Source of the DNA: an uncultured Phocaeicola sp. | GTDB lineage: Bacteria; Bacteroidota; Bacteroidia; Bacteroidales; Bacteroidaceae | DNA length: 40,788 nucleotides | Assembly: GCA_944321335.1 (NCBI GenBank) | Contig: CALUKX010000023.1 | Coordinates: forward strand, 1-40,788 | Direction: 5' to 3' | Shown here: positions 26,923-34,806 of the stretch, one piece after another | Layout: every line of letters starts with the position of its first letter | Position numbering within the stretch: position 1 is the stretch's first letter | The notes under the pieces: generated by a model | Database searches by the model: none | What the model was told of the DNA's origin: nothing | The model's input: only the letters and a program-made list of their open reading frames with translations | Program-made: the position numbers and the translations under genes

Positions 26923-28080
26923 ATGATTATACCTGCCGAATTCAATGAAATCCGTCCGTACACCCCTGAGGAGCTACCTCAAGTATTCGACGAACTGCTG
27001 GCAGACCCTTCATTCCAGGAGGTCCTGGCGGCTATCATGCCGGGTGTGCCGACCGATATGATTGCAGCGCAGCTCCGTAGCTGCAAGACCAACCTTGACG
27101 TGCAGAAGAAATTCTTCTACTCATTGCTGAAAGGAGAAATCATACAGAAACATACCGACGGTTTCGACATGGACACATCTTCTTTGGCCGACAAGCAGAA
27201 GAACTATACTTTCATATCCAACCACCGCGACATCGTTCTCGATCCGGGACTCATTTCTGTAGGATTGGTCGACAACCAATTCTCGACAACCGTAGAAATC
27301 GCCATCGGCGACAATCTGCTCATCTATCCGTGGATCAAGAAACTGGTACGCGTCAACAAGTCGTTCATCGTGCAGCGCGCACTAACCATGCGCCAGATGC
27401 TTGAATCCTCAGCCCGCATGTCGAGATACATCCATTTCGCCATCACCGAGAAGAAAGAAAACATCTGGATCGCCCAACGTGAAGGCCGTGCCAAAGATTC
27501 GAACGACCGCACACAAGACAGTGTACTGAAGATGTTGGCAATGGCCGGAGAAGGTGATATCATCGACCGTCTGAAGGAACTCAATATCGTTCCTACGGCA
27601 CTTTCCTACGAATACGATCCATGCGATTTCCTAAAAGCGATGGAAATGCAACAGAAGCGTGATATCGAAGGATTCAAGAAGAGCCAGCAGGACGATCTTA
27701 ACAACATGCAGACCGGTATTTTCGGATACAAGGGAAGAGTACATTTCCAGACAGGGCCTTGTATCAATGAGGGACTGGAAGCCTTGCGCGGACTCCCGAA
27801 GACCGAAGTGTTCACCCGGATATCCGAACTCATCGACACATATATCCACCGTAATTACCGTATCTATCCGGGCAATTACGTGGCTTGCGACCTGCTGAGC
27901 GGAACAAACACATTTGCCGACAAATACACGGCAGAAGACAAAGCACGTTTCGAAGCCTATATCCAAAAGAAGCTCGACATGATCCAGCTTCCGGATAAGG
28001 ATGAGGACTTCCTTCGCAAATGTATGCTGGCCATGTATGCAAATCCTGCAATCAACCATCAGCAAGCAATCCAGGCATGA
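26923..28080 (+). CDS. PlsC-like glycerolipid acyltransferase
   Basis: A 385-residue protein of the 1-acyl-glycerol-3-phosphate acyltransferase superfamily. The catalytic block is SNHRDIVLDPGLIS (about 97-110), and a second block is IAQREGRAKDSNDRTQ (about 184-199), corresponding to the FPEGTRS motif of PlsC. The spacing from His to Asp is five residues, where PlsC has four. No clear membrane helix is seen. It may act in phospholipid or amino-lipid synthesis; the acceptor is not known. The next gene starts inside its stop codon (ATGA). Confidence 0.82.
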   Translation: MIIPAEFNEIRPYTPEELPQVFDELLADPSFQEVLAAIMPGVPTDMIAAQLRSCKTNLDVQKKFFYSLLKGEIIQKHTDGFDMDTSSLADKQKNYTFISNHRDIVLDPGLISVGLVDNQFSTTVEIAIGDNLLIYPWIKKLVRVNKSFIVQRALTMRQMLESSARMSRYIHFAITEKKENIWIAQREGRAKDSNDRTQDSVLKMLAMAGEGDIIDRLKELNIVPTALSYEYDPCDFLKAMEMQQKRDIEGFKKSQQDDLNNMQTGIFGYKGRVHFQTGPCINEGLEALRGLPKTEVFTRISELIDTYIHRNYRIYPGNYVACDLLSGTNTFADKYTAEDKARFEAYIQKKLDMIQLPDKDEDFLRKCMLAMYANPAINHQQAIQA

Positions 28081-28733
28081 AACAATTCCTGACATATACC
28101 CTTCTTCTTTGCATGTTTCTGCTTGAAGCATGCAAGGACGATGATTATGTATACCCCAGTGTAGTGACCGAGTTCATCGATGCGAAGACAGATGATACGG
28201 GAACACTCAGCCATCTGATTTCGGACAAGGGCATCACCTATCGGATAAATCCAAGGGAAGGTATTGACGGCCTCACCCCCGACAGCCTGTACCGAACTGT
28301 ATCCATCTTCCAGCCATTGGAAGACGATTCGGCCGGAGAACCGATAGTACAGCTATACAAGTGCCAGCTTATCCTGGCCCCGATACCGGTAGCACCGGAA
28401 GATTTCAAGGATGGAGTGAAGACCGATCCGGTAGGCATCCAAAGCATCTGGAAGTCGGGCAACTACATCAACCTGATTCTGGAGGTGATGGTAAAGGAAA
28501 AGACACACACTTTTTATTTCATCGACGACGGAATGACGAAGGAGGATGGAAAAGACATCATCAACATCCGCCTTTATCATAACAGCGACGATGACTATGA
28601 AGCCTACACCCGCCGTGCCTACCTTTCGCTTCCGCTACAGACCTATCTGCAGAAACTCGAAGCCGGAGCGGCACTCCGCCTGACCATCAACACCTATAAG
28701 GAAGGAAACATTTACAGAGAATTCACTTACTAA
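28077..28733 (+). CDS. NigD-like lipoprotein
   Basis: A 218-residue exported lipoprotein with a signal peptide and lipobox LLEAC (Cys19), followed by a Lys/Asp-rich stretch. The body resembles NigD-like proteins of Bacteroidales, with an N-terminal beta-barrel-like region and a C-terminal region ending in LRLTINTYKEGNIYREFTY. Their function is not established; NigD was named from a bacteriocin-linked locus. The ATG at 28077 overlaps the upstream stop by 4 bp and gives a clean signal peptide, so it is preferred to a start at 28020. Confidence 0.85.
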   Translation: MKQFLTYTLLLCMFLLEACKDDDYVYPSVVTEFIDAKTDDTGTLSHLISDKGITYRINPREGIDGLTPDSLYRTVSIFQPLEDDSAGEPIVQLYKCQLILAPIPVAPEDFKDGVKTDPVGIQSIWKSGNYINLILEVMVKEKTHTFYFIDDGMTKEDGKDIINIRLYHNSDDDYEAYTRRAYLSLPLQTYLQKLEAGAALRLTINTYKEGNIYREFTY

Positions 28734-28745
28734 TCCGGACAAACT

Positions 28746-29144
28746 ATGATAAAGACACTCTATTTCATGTTCTTTGTGTTTGCATGCCTCTTCGGACTTT
28801 TTGCATGCAGCGCAAAGGCTCAGGACAAATTCAAGAACCTTTCGTCGGATGAATTCGAACGATTTATCCAGGACGAAGAGGTACAGCGTGTAGACGTACG
28901 CACCGTAGCCGAATATAGCGACGGACATATTCCGGGAAGCCTGAACATCAACATCCGCGACGATTCTTTTGCCGCTGTAGCCGATGAGGTGCTCGACAAG
29001 GACCAGCCGGTTGCCGTCTATTGCAAGAGCGGACGGAGGAGCCGTAACGCAGCCCGTATTCTGGCCGATAAAGGATTCAAGGTCTATAACCTCGACAAAG
29101 GATTCGACAACTGGAAAGAATGTGGTAAAGATGTCGAAAACTGA
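28746..29144 (+). CDS. Rhodanese-domain lipoprotein
   Basis: A 132-residue single rhodanese domain with an export signal. The lipobox LFAC places the acylated cysteine at 21. The active-site loop is YCKSGRRSRN with catalytic Cys93, and VRTVAEYSDGHIPGSLNI is the classic domain entry. Exported rhodaneses act in periplasmic sulfur transfer or redox control; the partner is unknown. It starts 12 bp after the NigD-like gene, so the two are probably cotranscribed. Confidence 0.9.
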   Translation: MIKTLYFMFFVFACLFGLFACSAKAQDKFKNLSSDEFERFIQDEEVQRVDVRTVAEYSDGHIPGSLNINIRDDSFAAVADEVLDKDQPVAVYCKSGRRSRNAARILADKGFKVYNLDKGFDNWKECGKDVEN

Positions 29145-29158
29145 TAAGCAACAATAAA

Positions 29159-29218
29159 AAAGAGTGTCAAACCTATCATCTGTTCCGCTTATGGAACCGG
29201 GTTGGTTTGACACTCTTT
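29159..29218. terminator. Bidirectional terminator between the rhodanese gene and argF'
   Basis: A 15-bp perfect stem (AAAGAGTGTCAAACC at 29159-29173 and its complement at 29204-29218) with a 30-nt loop that itself contains a small hairpin (GTTCC/GGAAC). A and T runs on both sides let it serve the two convergent units. Confidence 0.85.
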
Positions 29219-29238
29219 CTATATCCAGAAGCCGGAAT

Positions 29239-30204
29239 TTAATCCAAGCTCTGCAACATCCGTTTCAAGACGACAGTAGCCGAAATCTCACGGTTGGCCG
29301 CTTCGGGGATAACCAGTGAAGTCGGCGCTTCGATTACGTCATCGGTAACAATCATGTTACGGCGAACCGGCAGACAGTGCATGAAGAAAGCATTGTCGGT
29401 TACAGCCATATGAGCCGTATCCACTGTCCAACTCATATCCTTACTCAATACCTTTCCGTAATCGGCGGGATTGGTAACTCCCGGACAAGCCCAGTTCTTT
29501 GCATAAATAAAATCTGCACCTTCGAAAGCCTTCATCTGATCGTATTCCACCTTCGCCCCACGTACGAACTTCGGATCAAGCTCGTATCCGTGCGGATGGG
29601 TGATTACGAAATCCACATCGGCCTCGTTCATGAAATCGGCAAACGAGTTGGGCACAGCCTGAGGAAGTGCACGAGGATGCGGAGCCCAAGTCAGAACCAC
29701 CTTCGGACGTTCCTTTCTTTTATATTCCTCGATAGTGATCAGATCGGCAAAAGCCTGCAGCGGATGGCCTGTAGCAGCCTCCATCGAGAACACCGGCTTG
29801 CCCGAATACTTGATGAACTGATTCAGAATCTTTTCGGTATAATCGTCCTCACGACTCTCGAAACGTGCAAATGAACGTACGCCGATGATATCGCAATACG
29901 ATGCCATAACCGGAATAGCCTCCAACAGATGTTCACTCTTGTCGCCATCCATAATCACGCCACGTTCGGTTTCAAGCTTCCATGCACCCTGATTCACATC
30001 CAGCACAATCACATCCATGCCCAAGTTGCGGGCAGCCTTCTGTGTACTCAGACGGGTACGCAAACTATTGTTGAAAAATATCAGCAGACAAGTACGGTGC
30101 TTGCCTAAAGCCTCGTATTTATAACGGTCTTTCTTAATCTCAAAAGCTTCGGCAAGGGCGGTCTTCAAATCTCCCAAATCGAATACGTTCGTATAAGTCT
30201 TCAT
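29239..30204 (-). CDS. argF': N-succinylornithine carbamoyltransferase
   Basis: Transfers a carbamoyl group to N-succinylornithine in the Bacteroidetes arginine pathway. The 321-residue protein has FFNNSLRTRLSTQKAA (about 43-58, carbamoyl phosphate site), MEAATGHPLQAFADL and FMHCLPVRRNM, the last typical of the acetyl/succinyl-ornithine clade. At residue 90 (MDGDKSEHL), the known specificity switch, it has Ser. By recall, this is Pro in B. fragilis SOTCase and Glu in Xanthomonas AOTCase. Ser there fits succinylornithine use. A TATATTTG -7-like box lies upstream at 30239-30246. Confidence 0.92.
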   Translation of the reverse strand: MKTYTNVFDLGDLKTALAEAFEIKKDRYKYEALGKHRTCLLIFFNNSLRTRLSTQKAARNLGMDVIVLDVNQGAWKLETERGVIMDGDKSEHLLEAIPVMASYCDIIGVRSFARFESREDDYTEKILNQFIKYSGKPVFSMEAATGHPLQAFADLITIEEYKRKERPKVVLTWAPHPRALPQAVPNSFADFMNEADVDFVITHPHGYELDPKFVRGAKVEYDQMKAFEGADFIYAKNWACPGVTNPADYGKVLSKDMSWTVDTAHMAVTDNAFFMHCLPVRRNMIVTDDVIEAPTSLVIPEAANREISATVVLKRMLQSLD

Positions 30205-30346
30205 ACGCCAAATTGTATATTAATTAGTTTTATGTCGACAAATATACTATAAAAATACAACAAACAAGTATTTTCACTAGAAATATTTCGATGTTTATTC
30301 ATTCGCATCCTTCCGGATACCCGAATCGGGACAAGTCGGTAAAAGC

Positions 30347-31594
30347 CTATTTACGGATTTGTCCGTTACCTTCGATCAACCATTTATAGGTAGTGATTTC
30401 ACGAAGTCCCATCGGGCCACGGGCATGAAGTTTCTGCGTACTGATGCCTATCTCAGCACCTAAGCCGAATTGGGCTCCATCGGTAAATGAAGTCGGTGCA
30501 TTGGTATATACACATGCGGCATCGACTGCCTTCGAGAAATAATCGGAAGCACTACGGTCTTCGGTTACGATACATTCGCTATGTTTCGAGCTATATGTAT
30601 AAATATGCGATATAGTCTCATGAATATCGGCAACTGTCCTGATAGCCATCTTATAATCGAGAAACTCCGTTCCGAAACTTTCAGAAGTGGCTCGGCAAAG
30701 CAGTTCATCGGGATATCCGCCTTTCAAGGCACCATAAGCAGCCTCATCGGCATAGATGATAACATGACTATCCTTCAAGGGAGCACAGAGTGCAGGCAGA
30801 TCGGCCAGACGGGAAGCGTGAACCAACAGACAATCCAAGGCATTGCAAACACTCACACGGCGGGTCTTGGCATTGTTCACTATCGCTTTACCTTTTTCCA
30901 GATCGCCGGCTGCATCGAAATACGTATGGCAGATACCGGCTCCTGTTTCGATAACCGGAATAGTCGCTTCCTTGCGTACATGTTCGATCAGGCGGCTGCT
31001 ACCACGTGGGATAATCAAATCGACCAAGCCTTCCGCATGAAGGAGTTCGGTAGTCGATTCATGTCCCGGTGGAAGAAGCTCGACTGTATGCACATCCATC
31101 TTGAAACGTTCCAGCACCTCATGAATCACCTTCACGATAGCCCGATTCGACGAATCGGCATCACTACCACCCTTCAATACACAAGCGCTGCCACTCTTCA
31201 CGCAAAGCGAGAACACATCGAAGCTCACATTGGGACGTGCCTCGTATATCACACCGATTACACCGAAAGGAACACTCACCTTCTTCAGGCGCAATCCATT
31301 AGGACGGACAGTTTCTTCCAAAGTAATTCCCAACGGAGAAGGCAGGTTAGCCACATTACGCATATCCGATGCGATACCTTCGAGACGCTCGGCAGTCAGT
31401 TTCAGACGGTCGTATTTCGGATTGGACGGATCCATCCGAGCCAGATCCTCCGCATTTGCCGCCAAAATTTCATCGGCATGTTCCAACGCCGCATCGGCCA
31501 CAGCCAGCAGCAGCTTATCGATCAGCCCTTCGTCGAGCAACGGCAATTTACGTGATGCCTGACGAACTGCTTCTAAAGTTTCTTTAATTTCCAT
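30347..31594 (-). CDS. proA: Gamma-glutamyl phosphate reductase
   Basis: ProA reduces gamma-glutamyl phosphate to glutamate semialdehyde in proline synthesis. The 415-residue aldehyde dehydrogenase-fold protein has [19 protein letters not shown] (about 117-135), [15 protein letters not shown] and the catalytic cysteine in [15 protein letters not shown] (Cys250). It stands 142 bp from argF'. Its usual partner, glutamate 5-kinase (proB), is not next to it in this window. Confidence 0.96.
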   Translation of the reverse strand: MEIKETLEAVRQASRKLPLLDEGLIDKLLLAVADAALEHADEILAANAEDLARMDPSNPKYDRLKLTAERLEGIASDMRNVANLPSPLGITLEETVRPNGLRLKKVSVPFGVIGVIYEARPNVSFDVFSLCVKSGSACVLKGGSDADSSNRAIVKVIHEVLERFKMDVHTVELLPPGHESTTELLHAEGLVDLIIPRGSSRLIEHVRKEATIPVIETGAGICHTYFDAAGDLEKGKAIVNNAKTRRVSVCNALDCLLVHASRLADLPALCAPLKDSHVIIYADEAAYGALKGGYPDELLCRATSESFGTEFLDYKMAIRTVADIHETISHIYTYSSKHSECIVTEDRSASDYFSKAVDAACVYTNAPTSFTDGAQFGLGAEIGISTQKLHARGPMGLREITTYKWLIEGNGQIRK

Positions 31595-31738
31595 AAGATA
31601 TCAACGTATTTACAAACTAAAGGCAACCAAAAGTAAGCAAAGCCCCTTTATTTATGATTTTATGCAAAAATAGAATTATTTCTGTTATTTACCTGCTTTT
31701 TTCGGGCATTTCTCTAACAATATATCAAATTAAATGCT

Positions 31739-31746
31739 TATCTTTG
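31739..31746 (+). promoter_or_regulatory. -7 box before the DUF2007 gene
   Basis: TATCTTTG, a TAnnTTTG match, 54 bp before the start at 31801. No clear -33 box. On the opposite strand a TACTTTTG box (31628-31635) may serve proA. Confidence 0.45.
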
Positions 31747-31800
31747 AATAAAGAAATTGAGAGAATTATCCCTTATTATTAACCCTTAAAAATTAAAACT

Positions 31801-32031
31801 ATGAATGCAAGAACATACGGTTCATTAGTGGAGGTTTTCAAAGGTACACTTTGGGAAGCTGAATTGGTCAAAGGCTTGCTCTCATCAGCAGGCGTTGACG
31901 CGATGATCAAGGACGAAACATTGTCCGCTGTCACATCTCCCTATGCAGCAATGGGAGGAGCTGTTTTAGTTATGGTTAATAAGGAGGAGGAAGTTTACGC
32001 TAAACAAGTAGTATCACGAAGGAAAGTATGA
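31801..32031 (+). CDS. DUF2007 small protein
   Basis: A 76-residue soluble protein of the DUF2007 type, called a putative signal-transducing domain. It has the pattern VFKGTLWEAELVKGLLSSAGVDA, then a loop and VLVMVNKEEEVYAKQVV. The fold resembles a small ferredoxin-like alpha/beta unit. The function is unknown. Its last bases overlap the next start by 4 bp (ATGA). Confidence 0.8.
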   Translation: MNARTYGSLVEVFKGTLWEAELVKGLLSSAGVDAMIKDETLSAVTSPYAAMGGAVLVMVNKEEEVYAKQVVSRRKV

Positions 32032-32501
32032 AAGGAAAAGTCTTAGCAGCATTGGCTGTCCTGTCTTTTTCAGCAATTAGCTTGAATGCACAAAACTTAC
32101 AGACCACAACTTGGAATGCCTACGGGGTCAGTTTCAAGGCCCCGCAGGGATTTAGTATCGAAGACGATTCGGAAGAAGGGTATATAATAAGTACACCCGA
32201 ATATTTCATCACCGTACAGTTATTGGAAGGGGAAGGAATCAGTAAATCGGAAATTATCGATGAACTGAAGAACATTGCTACCGACGATGAGGTAAGCAAC
32301 CAGACTCCTGTAACCCGTTTCGAGTTGCCGCAATTCTATGGAGCACAGTTGCAGGGCGACTGTGAAGGAGATTCACACTGTCTTTACTGCTATCTGCTCA
32401 GCAAGGACGACAGCTGTGGATTCTATGTATCCATTCTTTACACCACAAAAGGCGACCAATTACCCGAACAGATTTTGAAAAGCTTTAAGCTTGAATATTA
32501 A
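32028..32501 (+). CDS. Exported protein of unknown function
   Basis: A 157-residue protein with a clear signal peptide (about 1-21, ending SLNA|Q). The mature part is rich in beta strands, with aromatic residues and four cysteines (about residues 115-135, DCEGDSHCLYCYLLSKDDSC) that could form disulfides. I do not recognise the family. It is translationally coupled to the DUF2007 gene by a 4-bp overlap. The 181-bp gap after it contains no gene. Confidence 0.75.
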   Translation: MKGKVLAALAVLSFSAISLNAQNLQTTTWNAYGVSFKAPQGFSIEDDSEEGYIISTPEYFITVQLLEGEGISKSEIIDELKNIATDDEVSNQTPVTRFELPQFYGAQLQGDCEGDSHCLYCYLLSKDDSCGFYVSILYTTKGDQLPEQILKSFKLEY

Positions 32502-32682
32502 CCTGCCGGAATCTTTTATCAAGAAGAAAAAATGTCCTACATAGCCAATTTGCTGTGTAGCAACGGTTTATTTCACTTCATCAAGCGATTTTCAGTTTCT
32601 GAGTGTGAAAAAATAGTTTAAGAATCTTCCGTACTTTGTGAAGATTTTATACCTTAGAGCGACTATTTAAATCAGAACAACT

Positions 32683-33648
32683 ATGCATTATACACGATAT
32701 ATCAAAAAGACATTCATTGCCACCACGCTGTTCCTGTCCTTGTCCGTAAGCGGATTGTCGGCACAAGTCCTGTATGAAAGTCCTTTAGTGACAAACCAAG
32801 CATATAGCTGCATCGACATACCTAAGAGCGTAAGTTTCTGTGGGGAGAAGATTGACCTTACCCGTTTCGACCGTAGGGAACGTATCGACCGTGAGCTTCT
32901 GGCATTCACCTATATGCACAGCAGCTCCATTCAAATGATAAAGCGTGCAAACCGATATTTTCCGATGATCGAATCCATTTTGCGTGAAAACAAAGTTCCG
33001 GATGACTTCAAGTATCTGATGATAATAGAAAGCAATGCAAACCCGTTGGCACGTTCAGGGGCCGGAGCTGCCGGCCTTTGGCAGTTCATGCCCGCAACTG
33101 CCCGTGAGTTCGGTCTGGAAGTAGGAAATACCGTTGATGAAAGATACCATGTAGAAAAGTCAACCCGTGCAGCTTGTCGTTTACTTAAACAAGCCTATTC
33201 GCGTTTCGGAAGTTGGGTCAATGTGGCGGCATCGTACAATGCCGGACAAGGACGTATCTCCAACGCACTGGAAGATCAATACGAAGACGATGCACTCGAT
33301 CTTCAGCTGGTAGAAGAAACCACACGCTATGTTTACCGCATCATAGCCGCCAAGATTATGTTCAGCAATCCGCAGCAATTCGGTTTCCGGTTACGTTCGA
33401 GCGACCTATATCCGCCTATTCCATATCGTGAAGTAAAGGTCGAGGCAACCATAGACGATCTTCCGCGTTTCGCAAAAAGCCAAGGTACTACCTACGCCTT
33501 ACTGCGCAATCTGAACCCTTGGCTACGCAGCAGTTCATTGCATGTACACGGTGGAAAAATTTATTATCTGCAGATTCCCGACAAAACCGAGATGCATTAC
33601 AATCCTCGGGTGATCATACCTCATGACAGACGTTGGGTGGTAGACTAA
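32683..33648 (+). CDS. Lytic transglycosylase (SLT domain)
   Basis: A 321-residue exported murein hydrolase that cleaves glycan strands with 1,6-anhydro ends. A signal peptide covers about 1-27. The SLT domain (about 90-230) holds the catalytic Glu116 in MIIESNANPLA, the GAAGLWQFMPATAREFGL motif and AASYNAGQGRI. This resembles the MltD type; no LysM repeat is evident, and a short C-terminal domain follows. Its terminator abuts the left attachment site of the integrative element. Confidence 0.93.
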   Translation: MHYTRYIKKTFIATTLFLSLSVSGLSAQVLYESPLVTNQAYSCIDIPKSVSFCGEKIDLTRFDRRERIDRELLAFTYMHSSSIQMIKRANRYFPMIESILRENKVPDDFKYLMIIESNANPLARSGAGAAGLWQFMPATAREFGLEVGNTVDERYHVEKSTRAACRLLKQAYSRFGSWVNVAASYNAGQGRISNALEDQYEDDALDLQLVEETTRYVYRIIAAKIMFSNPQQFGFRLRSSDLYPPIPYREVKVEATIDDLPRFAKSQGTTYALLRNLNPWLRSSSLHVHGGKIYYLQIPDKTEMHYNPRVIIPHDRRWVVD

Positions 33649-33652
33649 AAAG

Positions 33653-33687
33653 AAAAGCGAGAACCGATTCCATCGATTCTCGCTTTT
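33653..33687. terminator. Terminator after the transglycosylase gene
   Basis: An 11-bp stem (AAAAGCGAGAA 33653-33663 / TTCTCGCTTTT 33677-33687) starts 4 bp past the stop codon. It has A and T ends on both sides. Before the element inserted, it would also have lain just past the 3' end of tRNA-Pro. Confidence 0.85.
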
Positions 33688-33702
33688 GTCGGAATGAGGC
33701 GA
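33688..33702. repeat. Left attachment site (15-bp direct repeat)
   Basis: GTCGGAATGAGGCGA here is identical to 38213-38227, where it forms the 3' end of tRNA-Pro. It marks the left boundary of the integrative element, next to the transglycosylase terminator. Confidence 0.85.
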
Positions 33703-33787
33703 TTTCTGAATTCTGTGGTTAATCTCAACTCGCACTTGATTTTCAATAATTTATAAAATTCAAAAAGTTCAAGATCGACGGCTTTTT

Positions 33788-33807
33788 GTCCCGATTTCGT
33801 CCCGGGT
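33788..33807. repeat. Left copy of 20-bp subterminal repeat
   Basis: GTCCCGATTTCGTCCCGGGT is found in the same orientation at 38139-38158. Both copies lie inside the element, 60-90 bp from the attachment repeats. Possible integrase arm-type sites. Confidence 0.75.
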
Positions 33808-33856
33808 AAAAGCCTTAAAAAAACAGATAACAATATATGAATGTGATTGTTATCTG

Positions 33857-34252
33857 TCACACAGCTTTACTCTCACCTCCTTCGGCCAACTTCTTCAGGA
33901 GGTTCACTATCTCGTTTTTCAGGCTGCTCACCTCTTGCTGCAGCCTGTCATTTTTTTCGCGTTCTGCCATATAGAGATTCAACAAAGAGTGAAAGTCCAT
34001 TGACTCAAGACTGGTGTCAATCACCATTGACCCCTGACCTGTAATCAACCACATCAAGTTGATATCTGGATAGATGCGATTTATACTACGCAACAAATCG
34101 ACTGTGTAATTCTCACTGATCGTCCGAATATAACCTCTGCTCTTCCCGAGATCTTGTGATAACTTATTCGGCGACACTCCTTTCATGTTGCATATCAGCA
34201 ACATACGTTCCTTAATGCTCGTTGGCTGTGGGTTCTCTTCCATAATTGGCAA
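33857..34252 (-). CDS. XRE-like repressor of the integrative element
   Basis: A 131-residue protein. An N-terminal helix-turn-helix region (about 10-60: MLLICNMKGVSPNKLSQDLG, then SRGYIRTISENY) is followed by the LMWLITGQGSM stretch common in Bacteroidetes phage repressors. A C-terminal coiled coil (about 95-125, EKNDRLQQEVSSLKNEIVNL) could dimerise. There is no LexA-type peptidase domain. A second ATG at 34243 is possible. It is divergent from a small regulator across a motif-rich region. Confidence 0.75.
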   Translation of the reverse strand: MPIMEENPQPTSIKERMLLICNMKGVSPNKLSQDLGKSRGYIRTISENYTVDLLRSINRIYPDINLMWLITGQGSMVIDTSLESMDFHSLLNLYMAEREKNDRLQQEVSSLKNEIVNLLKKLAEGGESKAV

Positions 34253-34270
34253 TGTTATATATTGTTAATG

Positions 34271-34367
34271 GTGCGCATTTTATTACGCATAACGCATTGT
34301 GGTGCGAAATAAATAACGCATATTTACGCAACGGTTATTTCAATGCGTTGCGCTTCGTTTCGTGCGT
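34271..34367. promoter_or_regulatory. Cluster of ACGCA/TGCGT motifs, candidate operator
   Basis: ACGCA occurs at 34285, 34292, 34316 and 34326, TGCGT at 34344 and 34363, and partial TGCG copies at 34272 and 34303, all in under 100 bp between two divergent regulator genes. Typical of a phage-like control region, though the binding protein is inferred. Confidence 0.5.
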
Positions 34368-34425
34368 TGTAAAAATAATGAATCGTGACGTATTGGCAAT
34401 GTTTAACTTTAATAATTATTCTATT

Positions 34426-34635
34426 ATGGTATTTACTGAGTACATGAATTCTCTTCCAGACGTAAAGGAAGAAACAATCAAAAAGCTTGTCGAGGTTACA
34501 TCGACCTCACGCTCAACTGTCATGAGATGGATTAAGGGCGAGATCATTCCACCACCTGTCAAGAGAAGGCTCATCGCCCAGGAACTTAACAAGTCGGAAA
34601 AAGAATTGTTCCCCAACGTGTATGCCCAGCCTTGA
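34426..34635 (+). CDS. Small putative DNA-binding regulator
   Basis: A 69-residue protein from the ATG at 34426 (MVFTEYMNSLPDVKEE). The middle SRSTVMRWIKGEIIPPP resembles a recognition helix followed by a wing, and the tail is LNKSEKELFPNVY. Similar short proteins occur in the control regions of Bacteroidetes prophages as Cro- or Xis-like factors. Longer starts at 34378 or 34246 are in frame, but the latter would overlap the repressor. It lies opposite the XRE gene. Confidence 0.6.
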   Translation: MVFTEYMNSLPDVKEETIKKLVEVTSTSRSTVMRWIKGEIIPPPVKRRLIAQELNKSEKELFPNVYAQP

Positions 34636-34639
34636 ATTT

Positions 34640-34806
34640 TTTAATAGTCCCGACGGGACTACTACCTCTTAAGGATGTTGTAAAAACTATTCAAATTATT
34701 AAAATCTATTCTGTTTTTTGCATAAGTCACGCAACCCTGAAAGGACTGCTGTACCTTATCGGGCGCAACAACCGCCCGCTACCGGTTATCTGACTGATAC
34801 AATCAG
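34640..34806 (-). ncRNA. Candidate omega RNA of the IS607-family TnpB
   Basis: Read on the minus strand, the 3' end of tnpB and the DNA past its stop hold a series of hairpins: CTGAT/ATCAG (34794-34806), CGGGCG/CGCCCG (34760-34778) and a 7-bp stem TAGTCCC/GGGACTA (34645-34661). TnpB guide RNAs normally overlap the tnpB end and run to the element's right end, with the guide taken from flanking DNA. Exact ends are not resolved. Confidence 0.35.

Noticed and set aside
30581-31555. 324-codon plus-strand reading frame
   Set aside because: Antisense to proA; no recognisable domain and no promoter or coupling evidence.
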